From: Onchidella celtica
Taxonomy: Eukaryota; Mollusca; Gastropoda; Systellommatophora; Onchidiidae
DNA length: 64,000 nt
Reading direction: 5' to 3'
Assembly: GCA_963931925.1 (NCBI GenBank)
Contig: OZ007575.1
Location: forward strand, 38,694,846-38,758,845
Part shown: in pieces, positions 42,037 to 52,923 of the stretch
Layout of the letters: each line of letters opens with the position of its first letter
How positions within the stretch are numbered: position 1 is the first letter of the stretch
The notes under the pieces: generated by a model
Database searches by the model: none
What the model saw: the letters and a program-made list of their open reading frames with translations, nothing else
Told to the model about the DNA's origin: nothing
Made by a program: the position numbers and the translations under genes

Positions 42037-45000
42037 CTACAGGAGAAGTATACAATGTATATTTTTGTAGAAATCTTTATCCAAAAAAAAAAATGAAATT
42101 ATGAAGGACAGGTGAAAACTAGACAGGAAGAAATAATAGCAAGAGTGAAAAGGTAAATCAGAGATAGGCAGAGGGGAATAGGAGAAGAGAGCAAGGTAAT
42201 GCATGTATTTATAAGATATGGACAAACAAACAAAGAGAATTAATTGCTGACAATATCATGAACCTGCACAAGTGTGAAGGAAGTAATTTCACAGGAGATG
42301 GAAAAAAAACAACTGATTTACTTGAAACATTTTTTACCCATGAGCCTTTGAAATACATCCCTTTAATCAATTAAAAAAAAACAAATTCCTTCATGGAGTT
42401 ACAGAATGCCTGGCAGAAAGTGTATGTTATGTGAATACACTTATGCAGTTTATGGTAGAGCCAGGATTATGGGGAAGAAAAGAAACACAGAAGGCATATA
42501 GAGACTTGACAAGAACCCAGTTATTTGGTGTTCTTTTATCATCGTCAGCCTCTCCATCATGACAGTGTGTTGTCATTTCTCTTGATGGTTAAAAAAATAA
42601 GATAAGCAACACTTGAAATTATATCATTAGCACTCACATTGACTAAACATTAGTCAACATGAGATTTAGCACCAGCAATTTCACTTGCATAATATTACAG
42701 TCAAGTATAAGTGGTAAAAGTTTCCAGGGCTCCAAAATTTGAAAATACCCAGATAAAAGGTGAAACAGAGTCAAGATTACAGAAAAAGGAACGGAATATT
42801 TTATTTTTGGTGGAAGGAAGGGGCTGAAGTTGTGTTCAGTAATTGCAAAGGTACTAGCTTGCATATCTCCTATGGACAGAATTGTTTCAGCTCAGAGTAG
42901 GCAGTTCAGTGACGCTCCGATAGGCTCACGCACGGCAGCCTTTTTCACCTGTTGCCAACTGTGACCGGCCATGACTTTCACACATTCACATGGTCTCGAA
43001 AACCGTCCGTTTTGTTTCCTTAATATCGACTTGTCGGTACTTCCGATGCATATTTTTAAAGGGGAATGAACGCTCTTCAAAATAGTGTTCTCCAAGTTTG
43101 TGTCGATTCGATAGTTCCAGAGATGTTTTGATTAAAAAATGAGGTAAATTTTGAATCTGCGAGTGCATAAAATCTACTCGTCTGATGTTTTTGAAACTTC
43201 ACAAATATGTTTTTAATGACCTTTTCTCCCGAATATGGTAAAAATTCAGTTAATTTAATCAATCGGCAAGGTGCTGGGCTGCACACAAAAATGCTTCTTT
43301 ACATTCAACGGCGTTACTTGTATCCGTTAACACAGAAATTGTGGGTGTCGTCACCTGCTGATGGCCAGCGTCATTTGCCTCATCCTGTCACAGTCATTAG
43401 TGCTAAAATTAAGCCAAAAATAAATATAGAAAAAAATTATAACTTTGCAAGAAATAGAGATGTTTAAAAAATTCAAAAAGATTTGTAATCAGTGGATCAG
43501 GACTATTGTTTTGAGCATAGTTTCGTGGTCCTTGGTGAACTTGAATTTTTTCACTGAACTGCTTACTCAGAGAAAACTCATATCTAAAAGTACTGAGATG
43601 ATGTAAAAGCCAAGCTAACCACAAAAATACCAAATATCATTAAAAAAAAAAAAAAGCACAGAAAATCTGTGGGATCATAGCAAGGCTGAAAGCAAATCAA
43701 AATTTGGCAAAAAGAAAAAGTTGTATATAGCAAAGCCTCAGCTAAGGAAAAAAACCCAGAAAAGATACAATCAAAAGCAAAAGAAAAGGATAGACAATTC
43801 AAGGTTTTGGTTTCTTTATCTTCATCAGGAAATAAAGAGTAACAAGGTAGAAAATTAAACAAATAAAAAAATCACACAACGTTTAAAAAATGTATTACTT
43901 AATGTCTACGAGTCCTAAACTTGGATTCTTGGAGTGCAGCATGTCCGTCAAAGTATGGTGGCCCAAAGTGAGGCATTGGTTAGATTTCTTTTCCATTGCG
44001 TTTGATTGTATCATTTCTGTATTTCTTCTTATGTGGGGCTATGCTACATACAACCTTTCTTTTTTCCACATTTTGACAAACAGACTAAACTGGCAAATTT
44101 GGCCATCCTTATCAATGCAACTGAAAGCAGACTTGGCTTTATTTTGGCACACAAATCATTAGAGCTAAAAACAAATAATACGTCAGGTCTTGTGATTAAA
44201 CTTCAATAGCACACTTTCTACTTTCTGTCAAATAGCCAATTCATATTCATAATAGACCATTTCACTGAAACCTGCGCCATCATGGATAGGGGGACTCCCG
44301 TTACTAAGGCACAATGTTGTTTATATTCCCTGAGTGCAAAACAATCTCTGTTTATTGTCCTGTTGCCCACCCATGGTCTTTCCTGCACTATGTTCATAAA
44401 TCAGTGACCAATGCACAATTCTACAATGTTTCCATTGCTCTACTGTGGTTTTAGCCTTTCATTTAATGTAACTATTACTCTGTAACCTATATGCTTTTCA
44501 TCTTGAACTCTTGATAACCAGGCATTTGATTCCCTGTGAGTGTAGATCTAAGTTTGTAGTTAGTAAGATTTGACTTGAACAAACCTTTAACATTTCCAAC
44601 ACCAGCATTAAGATCTCGGTGGGAGAAAGTGGATCCACAAAATGAAGAATTCTTTCAAATGTCTAACAAAGTGTGGTGTCTACAACAGGGGGGAAAAATG
44701 TGCTGGTGGCAAGAGCTTTTGTTGCATGGGAAAATAAAACAACCCCAAAAAGTTCAACAATGCAGTTTCTGGAAGGACTTGCAGAGGACTATAATATTGA
44801 ATGATTATGGCATTCCTGAACCTGTCAAACTGTCATCCAGTGGATGGTCAACAGATGTCAGCAAGTGGCCTGTTGTGGACATAGGGAAATTTGTTCAAGT
44901 TTCTTCTGAGTTCCACGGAATATAATACAGATTATATAGTAAGTACAAAATAAGGGGGGCCTATTCATATTTTGTCAGTAAGTTTGTTGGTATAGGTCTA

Positions 45001-45748
45001 TGGGCAGCAGTGCCAAATCAGCCTGATGTTTGACCACTGTCTTCTTACCGCAGATGTTACTCCAGCTCAAAGTGTTTGTGGTGAGTGCCACCAAGCATGG
45101 CTTCTAACAAAGAATAGTGGGCATTTCATGACATCATATGGTGCACCTGCACAGCAGGCTTTATTAAATCTGCAATCATGTGATTGCTATGCCCTACAAA
45201 ATAGAATACATTAACAATCAGTACAATATCCCCCTACTAATGCAAGTTAGCGAGTCTCTGAATCCAAGATGATGCAGGTTTCCATCAGAGGCTCTATTGT
45301 ACGACACTTAAAATTATTTTGCATTTTAAATACTAGGAAAAAATAAAATAGGTCTTACCTAGTAATTTTTCTGCAATCACTGAAGTGAGAGTAGTTCCCT
45401 GTTTCTCTTCCCACTGAGGCACTTGACTATCCAGCCCAGCCACTTGTGTCTTCAAGACCCTTATGTCACTCTGATACTGTTTGTACTGTTGTACACTTTT
45501 CTCCAACTGAACCATTTGCTCAGACAGGTTATCAGTGGCATCTTGATTCTGTTTACACTGTGTCAAAGGATAGAAAAGAGAAAAATAAAACCAAACGTGC
45601 AAGAAATAATACTGTATAAAGATGAGAACATATAAACCTGTGAATTTTTATGTGCGTTTATTAAAAAGATTTTCTTCCGTTCTGTCTCTCCTCCTACCTA
45701 CCTATCCACCCACCCACCCATCCATCACGATCCACCCATCCCTCTGCC

Positions 45749-45790
<42 letters not shown>

Positions 45791-47589
45791 CATCATTATT
45801 CATATATGCTGGATGAGAAACAAACAGATGGACTAGAGAGAAAGAGAAAGGGGGAAAAAGACAGAGATGGAAAGAGAGAGAGGGAGGTCATTATTGTTTT
45901 TGTGCTGCCGGTGCCCCCCCCCCCCCCCCCCTCTCCAATATCTTGACAACCACTGTCTTTGGTTTATAACCCATAATTTATTCAAATTTGATTTGCACCA
46001 TCAAATAAACCTTTCTTCTGGAGATCTTCTCTGGACACAGGAATGTACTTTAGTCTAAATGGCTGAGTCATCTCTGTGGATATTCCCAGCTATAAATGAA
46101 AATATGTTTGAATTTGACCTGAGCGAGTTAAAACAAAAATATAAACAGACATGAATTAGAAACCAATAATAAGACAGCTGCAGGACAATTGATGCTATCA
46201 CCAACCTCAAAGACCTATCAGTAATACACTCTTTTCTTCTGCATTTTAATTCTTATTATTCCAAACAGCTGAAACTTGTACCATTAACCACAAAATGAAT
46301 GCTCTACTTACCAGTTTCTCAAGATTACTTCTGCTGCTAACCCTGGCATGTGCTGTATTAAGGGCATCTCTCACTTTCTCCAGATGAATCACTTTTGCTG
46401 ACAGTATCTGACACAGCTGATTGCTCTAACAAAATGGAAAGAGTAAAGAAGAATAAAAAAATCTGAAAAGAAAATAAATGTACACAACTAGACTAAACCT
46501 CTCATGTGATTTCTCCTGTCGAAATCTGAAAACCTAATTCTTCTTTGCGTGAATAAGAATGTTGATCTTGGTGATATTTTCATGTATAGTAAATTTGTGA
46601 CAGATAAAGGTGGAGGAAAAAGGGGAGGGTGTACTGAAGAATGGTGATTGCTGCATGGGATTTAGCAGACAAGCTACATTTTATTGTATGTATTTAATTC
46701 ACATATATAAATTGTTCTGGGCAGCAAGAAGTGGACCGAGTGAATGACCGAATACATTCTTTTTCTTTTCAAATCTTTAATATGTATCTTGCCTGTATTT
46801 GTTTTGAACTGACCATTTGGGCAATAACAAACTTAAACTTGAAACTTTAACTCATATTGACCAATGGTTTAAAAATATAAAAAAACCTTCAGCTAATTTC
46901 AGCTGAGACAGAGGATGGAACAGGTAAGGCTTAAGAGAGTCATAGCTTTTTCTTACCAATCTATGAAACAGACTTGCTGCAATTAAATTGAAAGATGTAA
47001 AAAACAATGTAATTGGTTGTGCAATGATATCTATGTGGACCTGTGCTCCTTTTTCATTCTAGGAGCTATCTACACAGTACAAAAATTTAGATTAGTTAAG
47101 TGCAGCTCATGAAAACTGATTCTATGAAACATGCAAATGAAAGATATTTTATATCCTTCAGGCTGGCCCTCATTTGCATCACAAAAAAGCCACTAGTAAC
47201 TCAGGATGATGCCACATATGTCATGTCCTACAAACCTTAGTTTCTACTTTGTCCAGTCGTTTTTTCAGAATTCTCTCTGTTGTGTCAGTTCGCTCCATTA
47301 ATTTTGACTTCACAGTTTCTTTCAGCTCTGAGAGGACATTCATTTGACCATCAATACACTCAACACTGCTCTTTAAATTGTGTATCTGCCTGAAAACATC
47401 AGAGTATTTGTTTTCAAAACTGTTGATCTTTGCATCAACTGTTTGTATGATATCTTGGGAGAAATCAGGTGATCTAGCAGTCTGGTTTTCCCTCTGTTGG
47501 TTCAGTTTTTGTTCTAATAAGATTTTGACCTCTTGTAAAGATGACACTGTGCCCTGCAGTTGGTCTAACTTTTTCTCCTGAGATGTTAT
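41615..47589 (-). CDS. Coiled-coil C1q domain-containing protein (5' exon not identified)
   Basis: Four exons on the minus strand join in phase: 47589-47236 (118 codons, phase 0), 46425-46312 (38 codons, phase 0), 45557-45359 (66 codons plus 1 base), 42036-41615 (C1q domain and TGA). Acceptors are ttctag, gttag, acacag and ctgtag; donors are gtttgt, gtaagt and gtaaga. The first three exons encode about 220 residues rich in Leu, Lys, Glu and Gln heptads (KKLDQLQGTVSSLQEVK; HLEKVRDALNTA; QLEKSVQQYKQYQ), a long coiled coil. The last encodes a C1q jelly roll. In molluscs such proteins act as secreted pattern-recognition or lectin-like molecules that trimerise through the coiled coil. No signal peptide exon was found next to the first coiled-coil exon, so the N-terminus is open; exon 55556-55449 is a phase-compatible candidate. 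Confidence 0.82.
42901..43654. other. Intron stretch without recognised features
   Basis: Slightly more CpG than the flanks near 42900-43040; no exon with matching splice sites and phase was seen on the minus strand. Confidence 0.4.
43655..44170. repeat. Foldback repeat, copy 2
   Basis: Left arm 43690-43780 (atttggcaaaaagaaaaagt, tatagcaaagcctc) is the inverse of the right arm 43985-44085 (gctatgctacatacaacctt, tcttttttccacattttgac). Same family as 15824-16038. A non-matching central segment lies between the arms. It is in the intron between the C1q exon and the last coiled-coil exon. Confidence 0.6.
44575..45218 (+). pseudogene. Frameshifted fragment of a SWIM zinc-finger protein (YqaJ/SWIM family)
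   Basis: Three frames give ordered pieces: SSGWSTDVSKWPVVDIGKF, then KYKIRGAYSYFVSKFVG, then a part ending SCNHVIAMPYKIEYINN. The order WPxV, then KAYKSLxAYxYF-like block, then CxH-x-x-A-x-LxxKIE-like SWIM end is that of invertebrate multicopy proteins with a SWIM zinc finger, often fused to a YqaJ exonuclease. The piece lies antisense in a C1q intron and has several frame breaks. It is probably a dead copy of a mobile gene. Confidence 0.6.
45750..45795. repeat. TCTG/TCTA microsatellite
   Basis: Runs of tctg followed by tcta. A C-homopolymer of about 18 bases lies nearby at 45914-45931. Confidence 0.95.
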
Positions 47590-47757
47590 CTAGAATAATA
47601 CAACAAATAAATAGATGGAATAAAACAGGGGTACAGAAATAAAAAATATATATGATGGAAACATAAGTTTGGTAAGCACATGTCCATAAATATTATCATA
47701 AACGACCAAAGAAGCATAATTTATCATGCACAATAAAAAAATATCTCATAAAATTCC

Positions 47758-48096
47758 TTTATCTCTTTCCCTACGGGCCAGCATTTCACTTCTGGACAGA
47801 GCACCACGTGGGTTTACACGCCATACTGTACTGTGCATTTGTAAACAAAGATTGCCTACTACACAACAGCTGTCCAAACTATACACTTATCACACACGTG
47901 GTATCACTGGATACGCTAGGACATAGGAAACTTTACCAAGAATTCTATTTTTGAGGTTCAACGTCACGGGATGTTAATATCCAAAACAATGGTCAAGAAA
48001 TACCTCTACAACGTCACAATGCAGGCTGCATCGTACTAGCTGCCGCTAGGGAAGTGTGCGACGCAGTGTACATTGTACGGAAGGGAAAGAGTAAAG
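47758..48096. mobile_element. Candidate MITE with CTTTCCCT inverted ends
   Basis: Left end tttatctctttccctacgg and reverse complement of right end tttactctttcccttccg are near-identical. About 340 bp, non-coding, just upstream of the first coiled-coil exon of the C1q gene. Confidence 0.5.
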
Positions 48097-48860
48097 AAAT
48101 TACCAATCTCATACCATTCCCTACCTTAACCACCTCACTCATTCTTCAATCTCAGCCTTAGGACCTCAGCAATATTCAAAGAGAAACGGGAGAATTTCAA
48201 AGCAGTTTTGTATAGTGAACACATGTTACTGAGTATCATAGACAGCAAATAGCAAATGTTCATGTTGTGAAATATAGATAGTTTCCTCAAATGTGAAAAT
48301 TGTAAATGAAGATTTTCTCCAAAATATTAGCCTATTTTCCTGGCATCAGAAATGGAAAAAACAGATATGCCAAAAATGTGAGTGGAAACCACAATTATTT
48401 TCATACTGCACTTCAGCTGTGATGTTTGATGGCAAATCGAGCATTTACCTCATAACTAATCTCCTGGATGACATACTGGGTATTGCCCGGAATAAACCTG
48501 TGCTCTCACTCTCTCTCTTTCTTCTCCCTCTAATAATCTACAGTCTTGCTTCAGAACTCATGCGCCCTGACACTATGCACCAACTGAACACTTGATGTGG
48601 TTACTTTTTTGACATGTATGATACTGTTACAGAAAGGCACCAAGAAGGAGAATGAAAATTAAAACTGTTGACGGTACCATGAAACAATACATTTTCTATA
48701 AATTCAGAGACAAAACCAATAAGAAAATCCAAACTTCGGTGCACCGCCCACGGTATTTGAAACCTACATGCAAAATTTCGTTACTGTAGGTGGCTTAATG
48801 AAAAATCTTTATAGACAAAGGTAGAGAATTTGTGAATTATATGTATATAATTATATAGAT
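48097..48860. other. Stretch without recognised genes
   Basis: AT-rich; checked on the minus strand for a signal-peptide exon ending in phase 0, none convincing. Confidence 0.4.
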
Positions 48861-48981
48861 CGCCCGTGCAGATGCGGGGCTCTCTTGTAGAAGAGGGACA
48901 GCAGAGAATACATCTGACGTGATACTGCGTGTCGTAAGAGGTGACTAAAGGTTCAAAGGTCCTGGTCTCCCGAGAAGAGCC

Positions 48982-49000
48982 AGTTGGCGGTGGGCCAACT
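48982..49000 (+). other. Conserved hairpin in RTE 5' leader, copy B
   Basis: Same agttggc/gccaact stem as at 16531-16549. Confidence 0.5.
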
Positions 49001-49101
49001 ACCCACCCTGTAAAAATAAACCAGTTACAGAAACACAAGCAAATACTTCAAATCAGTCTTTTATCTTGGGAGAAGGGGGAGCATCTGCACCTGTAGATTC
49101 A

Positions 49102-52083
49102 ATGAAGGACAATGGACAAAGCCGAAAGGACGCCACTGGCCCGACTGCTCCTTCATCAAGCAAGTCACTCCGGATTGCGTCGTGGAATGTCCGCTCCATG
49201 TATGAAGCAGGAAAGAGTGCCCAGGTTACAATGGAGATGAGGCGATACAGACTGCACATACTTGGAGTTAGCGAGACCCGCTGGATACAGTCCGGACTGA
49301 AACAACTTAATACTGGGGAAAAGATTTTGTATTCTGGAAGGGAGGACAAAAAGCATACAGAAGGAGTAGCGATCATCTTGAGCAAGCACGCCCAGAGGTC
49401 ACTGAGGGGATGGGAACCCTATGGAAGGAGAATTATATTGGCATCATTTACTACTAAGAACAAGAACATCAACATGAACATTGTGCAGATATACGCCCCA
49501 ACAAATGAAGCCACCGATGAGGACAAGGACGACTTCTACAACCAGCTTCAGGAAATAGTTGACACATTGCCAAGAAAAGATGTGAACATTATAATGGGAG
49601 ACGCCAATGCCAAGATAGGACAGGACAATACAGGGTATGAGGACATTATGGGGTGCAATGGTTTAGGACAAATGAATGAGAATGGAGAGCGGTTTGCAAG
49701 TTTCTGCGCATTTAACAGCTATGTGATTGGAGGTTCAGTATTCCCACACAAGAGGATCCATAAGGCCACTTGGATTTCACCGGATGGAGTAACTGAAAAT
49801 CAGATTGACCACTTTTGCATCACCCGACGATTCAGACGCTCACTAGAGGATGTCATAGTACAGAGAGGAGCAGATGTTGGATCTGACCATCACATGCTGC
49901 TGGCAAGACTCAAACTCCGCCTCAAGAAACAAGGTACCAGAGCAGGAACAAAGAGGAGAAAGTTTCAAGTGAGCCTTCTGGATGGAGACAAGAAGGAAGA
50001 GTTCCAGCTGACACTGAGGAATAGATTCAAACCCCTTGTTGACCTCGAAGAGACAGTAGATTTGGAGACTCACTGGGCTAAGGTAAAAGGAGTATTTACA
50101 TCGACATGTCAGGATGTTATTGGGGAAAAGAAAGTGGAACACAAGGAATGGATCAGTCAAAAATCACTGGACTTGATAAGGATAAGAAGAGACCTAAAAG
50201 AACGGGTAAATGCAAGTCGTACAAGAAGCTCAAGAGTTGGTAACCAGGAAGAGTACCGAGCATCAGCTAAAGAGGTCAAAAAATCAATTAAAAAAGACAA
50301 AGAGGAGTTCATAGGAATGTTAGCAGAGAAAGCAGAGAAGGCAGCAACAGGAGGACACATGAGGATCCTCTACCAGACTACAAAGACTCTTGCTGGAAAA
50401 TATGGAAAACCTGAAGTTCCTGTCAAGGATTACAACAGGAAGGCTATTTTTGGAAAGGAAGCTCAGGCAAAAAGATGGATAGAACATTTTAACAGCCTCT
50501 TGAACAGACCTCCACCAAGCAACCCACCCGACATTCTACCCGCAAGAAATGATTTACCGATCAGTTGCGACCCTCCGACTAAAGCAGAGATTAATGATGC
50601 CATAAAGCAGTTAAATCGAGGCAAGGCAGCTGGACCAGACCAGATCCCACCAGAGGCGCTGAAGGCAGATGCTGCTGGGGCTGCAGAGGGTCTGCACTCA
50701 CTATTCTCGAGGATTTGGATCGGAGGCAAGTTTCCAAAGGACTGGAAGGAAGGACACCTCGTGAAGCTCCCAAAAAAAGGGGACCTCAGCAATTGTAGTA
50801 ACTACAGAGGAATCACACTTCTCTCCATCCCAGGAAAGGTTTTCAATCGGATTATTCTCAAGCGAATACAGAATGCAACAGACCAAAAACTTCGCGAGGA
50901 GCAAGCTGGTTTCAGGAGTAATCGATCAACCACCGACCAGATCGCCACGCTGAGAATCATAGTAGAGCAGTCGCTAGAGTGGAACTCCCAACTGATAGTG
51001 AACTTCCTTGACTACGAGAAGGCCTTTGATAGCATCGATAGAGAAACACTGTGGAGAATATTGAGACATTATGGAATCCCAGAGAAGATGGTGAATCTTA
51101 TCAAGAGCATGTACGAGGGGACAAGTTGCAGAGTCGTACATGATGGTGAGCTTACTGACAGCTTTGATATCAAGACTGGTGTTAGGCAGGGTTGTTTGCT
51201 GTCCCCATTTCTGTTTATCCTGGTGATTGATTGGCTTATGAAAGAAACCACCAGTGGAGGAAGAAATGGCATACAATGGACCCCATGGACACAGCTGGAC
51301 GATCTAGATTTTGCAGATGACTTGGCACTATTGTCGCACACACACGACCAGATGCAAGCAAAGACTACAGCTCTAAACAAAATTTCAGAATCTATTGGAT
51401 TGAGGATACATCCCGCGAAGTCGAAGGTCCTAAAAATTGTTGCACCCCTAAGCGAACAAGTCACAGTAGGAGATCAACCACTGGAAGATGTAGAGTCCTT
51501 CTGCTATCTTGGTAGTATCATTGACAATAAGGGAGGAACAGAGGCAGAAGTCAAAGCACGAATTGGAAAGGCACAGGCAGCTTTCACATCCTTAAGCAAG
51601 ATTTGGAGAACCAAGGATATATCTCTAAAAACAAAGCTGAGGATATTCAACTCGAACGTGAAGTCAGTCCTGTTGTATGGATGTGAGACTTGGAATGCGT
51701 CCCAGGCCTGCATAAAGAGAATCCAAGTTTTCATCAACAGATGTTTGAGGAAGCTACTTAAGATCAGATGGACAGACAAGGTCAGCAATGAAATTGTATG
51801 GAAAAGAACAAGACAGAACCTAGTCAGAGAGGAAATTGGTAGGAGGCGATGGAGATGGATCGGCCACACTCTCAGGAGGCCAGGAAACAGCATCACGAAG
51901 AAGGTATTGGACTGGAATCCCCAGGGCAAGAGATCAAGAGGAAGGCCGCGCGGAACGTGGAGAAGAGCCAGAGAAAATGATGTGCAACGAAGCGGAAAGA
52001 CTTGGAATAATGTAAAGAGGCTGGCCCATGATAGAGAGGGATGGAAGGTGTTTGTTGGTGGCCTATACCCTGATCCAGGGTGA
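49102..52083 (+). CDS. RTE-type LINE endonuclease-reverse transcriptase, copy B
   Basis: An intact frame of 993 residues from ATG 49102 (open further upstream). It has the AP endonuclease (WNVRSMYEAGK, SETRW, SDHH), the reverse transcriptase (AGPDQIPPE, FLDYEKAFDSID, RQGCLLSPFLF, FADD) and the C-terminal RRRWRWIGHTLRRPG region, in the same order as copy A. Differences from copy A are scattered substitutions such as TGP for TGL near the start, with no indel. All visible catalytic motifs are intact, so both copies could encode a working enzyme. Confidence 0.94.
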   Translation: MKDNGQSRKDATGPTAPSSSKSLRIASWNVRSMYEAGKSAQVTMEMRRYRLHILGVSETRWIQSGLKQLNTGEKILYSGREDKKHTEGVAIILSKHAQRSLRGWEPYGRRIILASFTTKNKNINMNIVQIYAPTNEATDEDKDDFYNQLQEIVDTLPRKDVNIIMGDANAKIGQDNTGYEDIMGCNGLGQMNENGERFASFCAFNSYVIGGSVFPHKRIHKATWISPDGVTENQIDHFCITRRFRRSLEDVIVQRGADVGSDHHMLLARLKLRLKKQGTRAGTKRRKFQVSLLDGDKKEEFQLTLRNRFKPLVDLEETVDLETHWAKVKGVFTSTCQDVIGEKKVEHKEWISQKSLDLIRIRRDLKERVNASRTRSSRVGNQEEYRASAKEVKKSIKKDKEEFIGMLAEKAEKAATGGHMRILYQTTKTLAGKYGKPEVPVKDYNRKAIFGKEAQAKRWIEHFNSLLNRPPPSNPPDILPARNDLPISCDPPTKAEINDAIKQLNRGKAAGPDQIPPEALKADAAGAAEGLHSLFSRIWIGGKFPKDWKEGHLVKLPKKGDLSNCSNYRGITLLSIPGKVFNRIILKRIQNATDQKLREEQAGFRSNRSTTDQIATLRIIVEQSLEWNSQLIVNFLDYEKAFDSIDRETLWRILRHYGIPEKMVNLIKSMYEGTSCRVVHDGELTDSFDIKTGVRQGCLLSPFLFILVIDWLMKETTSGGRNGIQWTPWTQLDDLDFADDLALLSHTHDQMQAKTTALNKISESIGLRIHPAKSKVLKIVAPLSEQVTVGDQPLEDVESFCYLGSIIDNKGGTEAEVKARIGKAQAAFTSLSKIWRTKDISLKTKLRIFNSNVKSVLLYGCETWNASQACIKRIQVFINRCLRKLLKIRWTDKVSNEIVWKRTRQNLVREEIGRRRWRWIGHTLRRPGNSITKKVLDWNPQGKRSRGRPRGTWRRARENDVQRSGKTWNNVKRLAHDREGWKVFVGGLYPDPG

Positions 52084-52118
52084 GAAAGGCAATGATGATG
52101 ATGATGAATTATATAGAT

Positions 52119-52840
52119 AGACACTATTAAGTTGAAGATGGCCAAATTTAGAATCCTATCTCCTCCCTTAGTATACAACCTACAGTATTCAGATTTGCAC
52201 GGTCATTACCATGCCCTGAACTCCAAGAACCTGATCACATAAAATACGGCGTTTACAATACTTTTTGACTAAAATTTACTCCACATATTTTTTTCTCTTC
52301 AATTGTGATTCTTTAAACTGTCTTGCTTCTGGCAGTGAGTCAATGTTTCCAAGCGCGGCCACAATTCAAGTTTTCTGTTGACCCACATAAAAGTGTTAAA
52401 AGGGCACTTATATACTTTAGTGTACCTAGTATTGTTGCCTGAGTATTCACTGATTATTTTCCTATCCAAGATGAACATACATTTTAATAGTGTAAAAATG
52501 CTGTTTATTTAATTTATACAATAATTTGGTATAATTATTAGCCTATATTTTACAATGCAGGCTAATCTAACAAATAACAATTCAATTCTATAAGGTTCAG
52601 TATAAATAGGAGCCAGTGCAAACTTTCAAACAAATTTGAAGGACAGTTTCCAAGAAATCAATGCTGACTGAGTGATTCTGCTATTGGTAAAAAAGATGCA
52701 CTATCGTTGGGTGACACTCCCCAATGCAACATTAAATCATTATCACATATATAGAATAATGTGAATCAAGATGCCAAGGAAAGCAATTTTTGTAAGCTCT
52801 AGCCTAGGCTGGACTCTTCCGCCAACACAGTATGATTAGG
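52119..52840. other. Stretch without recognised genes
   Basis: AT-rich spacer between RTE copy B and the 3' end of the coiled-coil gene; nothing assigned. Confidence 0.5.
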
Positions 52841-52841
52841 T

Positions 52842-52847
52842 TTTAAT
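52842..52847 (-). promoter_or_regulatory. PolyA signal of the 140-residue coiled-coil gene
   Basis: ATTAAA on the minus strand, about 77 bases after the TAG stop. Confidence 0.5.
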
Positions 52848-52923
52848 TTACATTCAGTATTTTACAAAAATGGTCCAAATGTTGCATTAATGTATACAGA
52901 CAAATGCACAACAACAAGTGCTG

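Larger units (their letters stand above)
38520..42900. repeat. Segmental tandem duplication, copy 1 (with C1q exon)
   Basis: Collinear with 57600-64000: caaataaggt block (38740 / 58873), gatttgtgggac block (39977 / 59017), ggccattactt block (40268 / 60062), the C1q exon, and intron blocks (agacttgacaagaaccc at 42503 / cttgacaagaaccaaatt at 63744). This copy lacks the I-type LINE fragment, the SINE and the two MITEs of the other copy. Confidence 0.82.
48861..52106 (+). mobile_element. Full-length RTE-type LINE, copy B (3246 bp, 12-bp target duplication)
   Basis: Flanked by aattatatagat at 48849-48860 and 52107-52118. It has the same start, same length and same TGA/ATG tail as copy A. It lies antisense to the two minus-strand genes that flank it, between the QVR stop exon (52924) and the first C1q coiled-coil exon (47589). 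Confidence 0.96.

Noticed and set aside
45622..45816. Small ORF rich in Ser, Leu and Cys
   Set aside because: It translates a TCTG/TCTA microsatellite.
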